10,358 nucleotides of DNA, taken from NCBI GenBank assembly GCA_029059965.1, contig JAIDUY010000161.1:1-10358 (forward strand), in the 5' to 3' direction. The notes beneath the pieces were generated by a model. That model was not told where the DNA came from, searched no databases, and worked only from the letters and a program-made list of their open reading frames with translations. This document shows positions 7,901 through 10,358 of this stretch, in pieces (positions within the stretch are counted from its first letter, which is position 1; every line of letters begins with the position of its first letter). Made by a program: the position numbers and the translations under genes. This DNA comes from Muribaculaceae bacterium. Its GTDB lineage: Bacteria; Bacteroidota; Bacteroidia; Bacteroidales; Muribaculaceae.

Positions 7901-8115
7901 ACATCCAGCTCGGCTACACCCTCCCCGAGAACCTCACCCGCCGCGTCAGCATCTCCAAGTTCCGCGTATTCGTATCGGCCGAGAACCTGAAGACATGGAC
8001 CAAGTACCACGGTTTCGACCCCGAAATCTCCTCCGGCGGCACCTCGCTCGGTATCGACTACGGTGTCTATCCTCAGGCCCGCGTCTGGACCGTTGGCTGC
8101 AACCTCGCATTCTAA
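4969..8115 (+). CDS. SusC/RagA-family TonB-linked outer-membrane transporter
   Basis: A 1048-aa TonB-dependent porter expected to import glycan fragments across the outer membrane, energised by TonB-ExbBD and capped by the SusD-like protein encoded next. A signal peptide ends at AFA|Q (27/28). A carboxypeptidase-regulatory-like beta-sandwich follows (about 30-98), then the TonB box region (LSEVVVVGYG, 104-113) and the plug domain with the SusC hallmark DAASGAVYGARAANGVILVTT (208-228, first and last residues only as guide). The rest is beta-barrel, with the loop motif DVNGDGAITEDDR (870-882) typical of the family and a terminal Phe as in outer-membrane barrels. Length is normal. There is no STN domain before the beta-sandwich, so it should not be a sigma/anti-sigma signal transducer. 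Codons end very strongly in C or G, suggesting high expression. The SusD gene starts 29 bp downstream. Confidence 0.97.
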   Translation: MTNLRIQAKSLAVLLAVLLLGTSSAFAQMLVNGVVTDSAGEPLIGVSVTENGKNNGATTDIDGKFQIRVADGATLTFSYVGYVTRSERAAANMNIILEEDNNLLSEVVVVGYGVQKKSVVTAAISKVSGSDIESTAPLRMDNALKGLASGVSVTSSSGQPGAAARVRVRGIGTINNSDPLYIVDGMPIEGGLDYLNPNDIESIEVLKDAASGAVYGARAANGVILVTTRQGKEGRARLSYDFSYGWQTKAKKRGVLNASEYAMMINEGRLNSGQAPLYADPASYGVGTDWQDEVFNDNAPVMNHQVSLTGGSQTVNYFLSLGYYTQDGIVGGNFDRSNYQRLTLRSNVGITVFDESRNRSFLNKLTVNTNISYARIKSKSIEVNSTWGSPLGSALSMSPILSPYLEKGSAEEASQLAYLAGQADYVPMYGPDGRLVMVPTAFGNFQEMNNPIANMSLPGDKGHSHKFVGNFIGELQIWDNIKYRISYGADLSFWGNDGYTPIYYLRDGQGQTFSRAYSQKNEGLVWQLENLLSYDKTIGDHSFSIILGTSAKQSSGSYVYASRNHIVDYSRPFVDASTGQAADGDRDGGAAPSVKNKLASYFGRVSYNFAERYMIQATLRRDGSSRFGANNHWATFPSVSAGWNIMNEPFMRGQSHWLNNAKLRASWGKNGNENIGDFQYIALAANGNNYIFGQDGHVVIGTKPTQLPNPDLKWEESEQTDIGLDLGFLSNKFTFSVDYFIKNTNGMLMTLSLPQYVGEAIPVGNVGKMRNSGVEMDFGYRQNFGDLSIRVGANASYLHNKLISYGNEQGWANLDSFQGTGTITRAENGMPFPYFYGYVTDGIIQNPAEAAEYNGRYGTSLVPGDVRFKDVNGDGAITEDDRTKIGKGMPDWTYGLNLTATWRGFDFYIFFQGVAGNDIFDATRRTDALSSNLPDYMLNRWTGEGSTNSMPRYVQGDGYNWQSSDLLVHDGSYFRLKNIQLGYTLPENLTRRVSISKFRVFVSAENLKTWTKYHGFDPEISSGGTSLGIDYGVYPQARVWTVGCNLAF

Positions 8116-8144
8116 ACCACGTCTAATACATCACTGAAACAACG

Positions 8145-9659
8145 ATGAAAAAATTATATATACTCGGTATTGGCGTCGCTGCCCTGGCAATGGGCGCCTG
8201 CTCCGACAGCTGGCTCGAAGTAGAGTCTCCCACACAGACTCCCTCCGACGAATACTTCTCCACTCCCGAGCACGTCGAGGAGTCTGTCATCGCCGCCTAC
8301 GACCCCCTGCAGTGGACCGACTGGGCTTGCGGCGAATATGCCCCCTACACCCTCATGGGCGACATCATGGCTGACGACTTCTGGGTAGGCGGCTCCGACG
8401 CCAACGACAACGCCAACTGGCACCTGATGGCCAATTACTCCGCAACCCCCCTGCGCGTAATCACATCCATCTGGGTCGAGGCTTTCAGCGGCATCAAGCG
8501 CTGCAACGACGTCCTCGAATCCATCGAGCGCGGCATCGAAGGCGCTTCGCAGACTCAGCTCGACTCCTGGACCGCTCAGGTAAAGGTGCTCCGCGCATTC
8601 TATGCCAACTGGCTCTGGAAATTCTACGGCAACGTTCCCTACTACGAACGTAACCTCACCTATCCCTACATCGCCGAGCAGATTACAGCCGACGAGCTCT
8701 ATGACCACATGGTGACCGACATCGAGGAAGCCCTGGCGCTCAACGCCTTCAACTTCCGCGAACCCGCCGAAACCGCAGGCCGCGTAACCACCGCCATGGC
8801 CTACATGCTCTATGCCGAAATCGTGATGTACCAGAACGATGCCACCCGCTATGCGACCGCCCTGCGCTACATGAAGGAAATCATCGCTTCCTCCGAGTAC
8901 AGCCTCCACCCCGACTATACCGAAATCTTCAAGGTGACAGGCGAATGGTGCCAGGAATCCATCTGGGAAATCAACTACATCTCCGAGAACGCTACCCGCG
9001 ACTGGGGCGCTCCCATGAATGCCGGCGGCACTGTCCTCCCCACCCTCATCAGCCCCAACAACTGGCCCAGCGGTGCCGAAGGCCACAACACCGGCTGGGG
9101 TTTCTGCCCCCTCCGCCTCGAGACCTACGAGCGCTACGCCGCCAACGACACCCGTCGTGACGCAACTTGCTGGAATGCCGGTGCTACCGGCGTCGAGTAC
9201 AACCGCCGCTATCAGGACTTCGGCCTCTTCCTCGAGAAGTACGCCGCACAGGCCGACGGCAATGCCGGCCAGAAGGCTTCGCCCGAGCTCAACTACAACA
9301 ACAACTGGCGCATCTACCGCTACTCCGAGGCTCTGCTCAACGCAGCCGAGCTCCTGATTGCCACCGGTGGCAGCCAGGCCGAGGCAAAGGGCTACCTCAA
9401 TGAAGTTCGCAGCCGCGCAGGGCTCCAGACCCAGCTCGAACCCACCCTCGACAACATCATCGAGGAACGTCACCTCGAGTTCGTAGGCGAAGGCAAGCGC
9501 TACTGGGACCTCATCCGCACAGGCAAGGCCGCAACAGTGCTCGTACCCGACAGCTACGGCTACCGCACCAACTCCTGGACTCCCAACAAGAAGCACCTGC
9601 CCATCCCGCAGAGCGAAATCGACAAGGCCCAGGGAACACTCACCCAGAACCCCTATTAA
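8145..9659 (+). CDS. SusD/RagB-family surface glycan-binding lipoprotein
   Basis: A 504-aa lipoprotein expected to sit on the cell surface as the lid of the SusC-like barrel and deliver glycan to it. The type II signal peptide ends before Cys19 (MGAC); CSDS follows, with an acidic residue near the lipid as in Bacteroidota surface-export signals. The N-terminal half has SusD-like helical TPR content (about 45-330), including GDIMADDFW. The C-terminal SusD/RagB region contains YSEALLNAAELL (393-404) and IEERHLEFVGEGKRYWDLIR (439-458), then the usual ending LPIPQSEIDKAQGTLTQNPY. Length is normal and no defect is seen. It lies 29 bp after the SusC gene and 12 bp before the next lipoprotein gene, so all three are probably co-transcribed. 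The bound sugar cannot be read from the sequence. Confidence 0.96.
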   Translation: MKKLYILGIGVAALAMGACSDSWLEVESPTQTPSDEYFSTPEHVEESVIAAYDPLQWTDWACGEYAPYTLMGDIMADDFWVGGSDANDNANWHLMANYSATPLRVITSIWVEAFSGIKRCNDVLESIERGIEGASQTQLDSWTAQVKVLRAFYANWLWKFYGNVPYYERNLTYPYIAEQITADELYDHMVTDIEEALALNAFNFREPAETAGRVTTAMAYMLYAEIVMYQNDATRYATALRYMKEIIASSEYSLHPDYTEIFKVTGEWCQESIWEINYISENATRDWGAPMNAGGTVLPTLISPNNWPSGAEGHNTGWGFCPLRLETYERYAANDTRRDATCWNAGATGVEYNRRYQDFGLFLEKYAAQADGNAGQKASPELNYNNNWRIYRYSEALLNAAELLIATGGSQAEAKGYLNEVRSRAGLQTQLEPTLDNIIEERHLEFVGEGKRYWDLIRTGKAATVLVPDSYGYRTNSWTPNKKHLPIPQSEIDKAQGTLTQNPY

Positions 9660-9671
9660 TCCGAATCTCCC

Positions 9672-10358
9672 ATGAACAAATATATTAGCATCGCCCTCGG
9701 AGTTCTGGCCTTCGCCGGACTCACGGCCTGCACCGAGGACAAGGTCCTCGAAGTGGACACCGCCAATCTCCCTCTGGTGACCGACTATGCCGACAACTTC
9801 CACATCACTGTCGACAACGAGACCAATAACGTCACCTTCACCTACACCGGCACCAACTCCTACCCCGTGTGGATTATCGACGGCAAGAGCTACTCGGCAT
9901 CCCCGAGCATGACACGCTACTACCGCAAGGCCGGCGACTACAGCGTCGAAGCCAAGGTCGGCAACGCCAACGGCGTCTCGCAGGGCTCCCTCGAACTCGG
10001 ATTCCACGTCGACAAGACCATGATGAGCGGCTTCGGCGGCTTCAACTACGACTTCGAGCACAACCTCTGGCTCACCGCCAAGAAGCAGATCAACTCCTTC
10101 TTCTACGCTCCCGGATGGGCCCAGCTCCCCGACCCCTCGCACTCCTTCGACGGCGAGACCTTCAGCGTAACCCTCCCCGAAGCCACCACCGACACCTGGC
10201 AGGCTCAGATTCACATCGGAACCGACATCTGCCTCCAGCAGGGCGAGCACTACGACGGCTCCTTCATCTACACCTCCAATGTCGACATCAACCAGGCCGT
10301 CCTGAAACTCCCTCCCGACGGTGACGACGCCGACGGCCCCTCCTTCTTCCCCGCGCAG
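9672..10358 (+). CDS. PKD/CBM-like surface lipoprotein, partial at window edge
   Basis: An open frame of 229 codons with no stop before the window ends. A lipoprotein signal ends at LTAC (Cys20), followed by Thr-Glu-Asp, which fits surface export in Bacteroidota. Residues about 39-114 resemble a PKD-like beta-sandwich (YPVWIIDGKSY at 64-74, KAGDYSVEAKVGNANG at 86-101). From about 119 a second, jelly-roll-like part begins (HNLWLTAKKQI 130-140, FYAPGWAQ 144-151, TWQAQIHIG 175-183, AVLKL 209-213), resembling CBM4/9-type modules; it is cut by the edge. Position third in the operon fits a SusE/SusF-like glycan-binding protein. A beta-glucan or laminarin-type ligand is my recollection of similar proteins, not proven. 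It could also be the N-terminal part of a surface hydrolase such as a GH16 enzyme. The ATG at 9672 is the only start that gives a proper lipoprotein signal. Confidence 0.85.
   Translation, partial: MNKYISIALGVLAFAGLTACTEDKVLEVDTANLPLVTDYADNFHITVDNETNNVTFTYTGTNSYPVWIIDGKSYSASPSMTRYYRKAGDYSVEAKVGNANGVSQGSLELGFHVDKTMMSGFGGFNYDFEHNLWLTAKKQINSFFYAPGWAQLPDPSHSFDGETFSVTLPEATTDTWQAQIHIGTDICLQQGEHYDGSFIYTSNVDINQAVLKLPPDGDDADGPSFFPAQ

Noticed and set aside
5008..8010. A 1000-codon open frame on the minus strand opposite the SusC gene
   Set aside because: Its product is a low-complexity run of Val, Gly, Ala, Asp and Glu with no domain, start signal or promoter. It arises because SusC codons nearly always end in C or G, which removes stop codons from the opposite strand.
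8154..10250. A 698-codon minus-strand open frame opposite SusD and the next lipoprotein gene
   Set aside because: It spans two real genes and their spacer, has the same Val/Gly/Ala/Glu-rich composition and no recognisable features. It is a codon-bias shadow.
1..10358. CRISPR array, tRNA or rRNA gene, transposase, toxin-antitoxin or phage-defence genes
   Set aside because: No regularly spaced direct repeats, tRNA-like cloverleaf, transposase motifs or defence-type domains were seen on either strand.

Overview
The window reads as chromosomal DNA of a GC-rich gut-type Bacteroidales bacterium (Bacteroidota). The evidence is a SusC/SusD pair, lipoproteins with acidic residues right after the lipidated cysteine, a DUF6377/SusR-like membrane regulator, promoters of the Bacteroidota TAnnTTTG type and start codons without a clear Shine-Dalgarno sequence. 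The coding DNA is rich in codons ending in C or G, while the spacers are AT-rich. I cannot fix the genus: Muribaculaceae or Alistipes-like groups would fit the base composition, but that is inference.

Layout. Positions 1-243 hold no gene, but contain a cluster of small palindromes (about 1-68) and a perfect 15-bp hairpin (148-190) that probably ends transcription of the leftward gene. Positions 244-2913 (minus strand) encode a complete PMCA-type (P2B) Ca2+-transporting P-type ATPase. A 157-bp divergent promoter region (2914-3070) separates it from 3071-4777 (plus strand), a one-piece transmembrane regulator with a periplasmic TPR-like sensor, one membrane span, a coiled coil and a C-terminal helix-turn-helix. 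A 191-bp AT-rich control region (4778-4968) with a well-formed promoter and candidate operator repeats follows. After it comes an apparent operon: SusC-like TonB-dependent transporter (4969-8115), SusD-like lipoprotein (8145-9659), and the first 229 codons of a third surface lipoprotein with PKD-like and carbohydrate-binding-module-like parts (9672 to the window edge).

How it fits together. From position 3071 rightward this is the start of a polysaccharide utilisation locus (PUL). The regulator would sense a signal in the periplasm and act directly at the promoter before the SusC gene. SusC and SusD would form the outer-membrane glycan importer, and the third lipoprotein would be a surface glycan-binding protein, or the front end of a surface hydrolase that continues outside the window. 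The SusC protein lacks the N-terminal STN signalling domain and no ECF sigma/anti-sigma pair is nearby, which agrees with control by the DUF6377 protein. The substrate is not visible; the third protein weakly suggests a beta-glucan or laminarin-like glycan. The Ca2+ ATPase looks like a housekeeping neighbour. I see no clearly new system; the most interesting parts are the uncharacterised sensor-regulator and the symmetric control region it shares with the ATPase.
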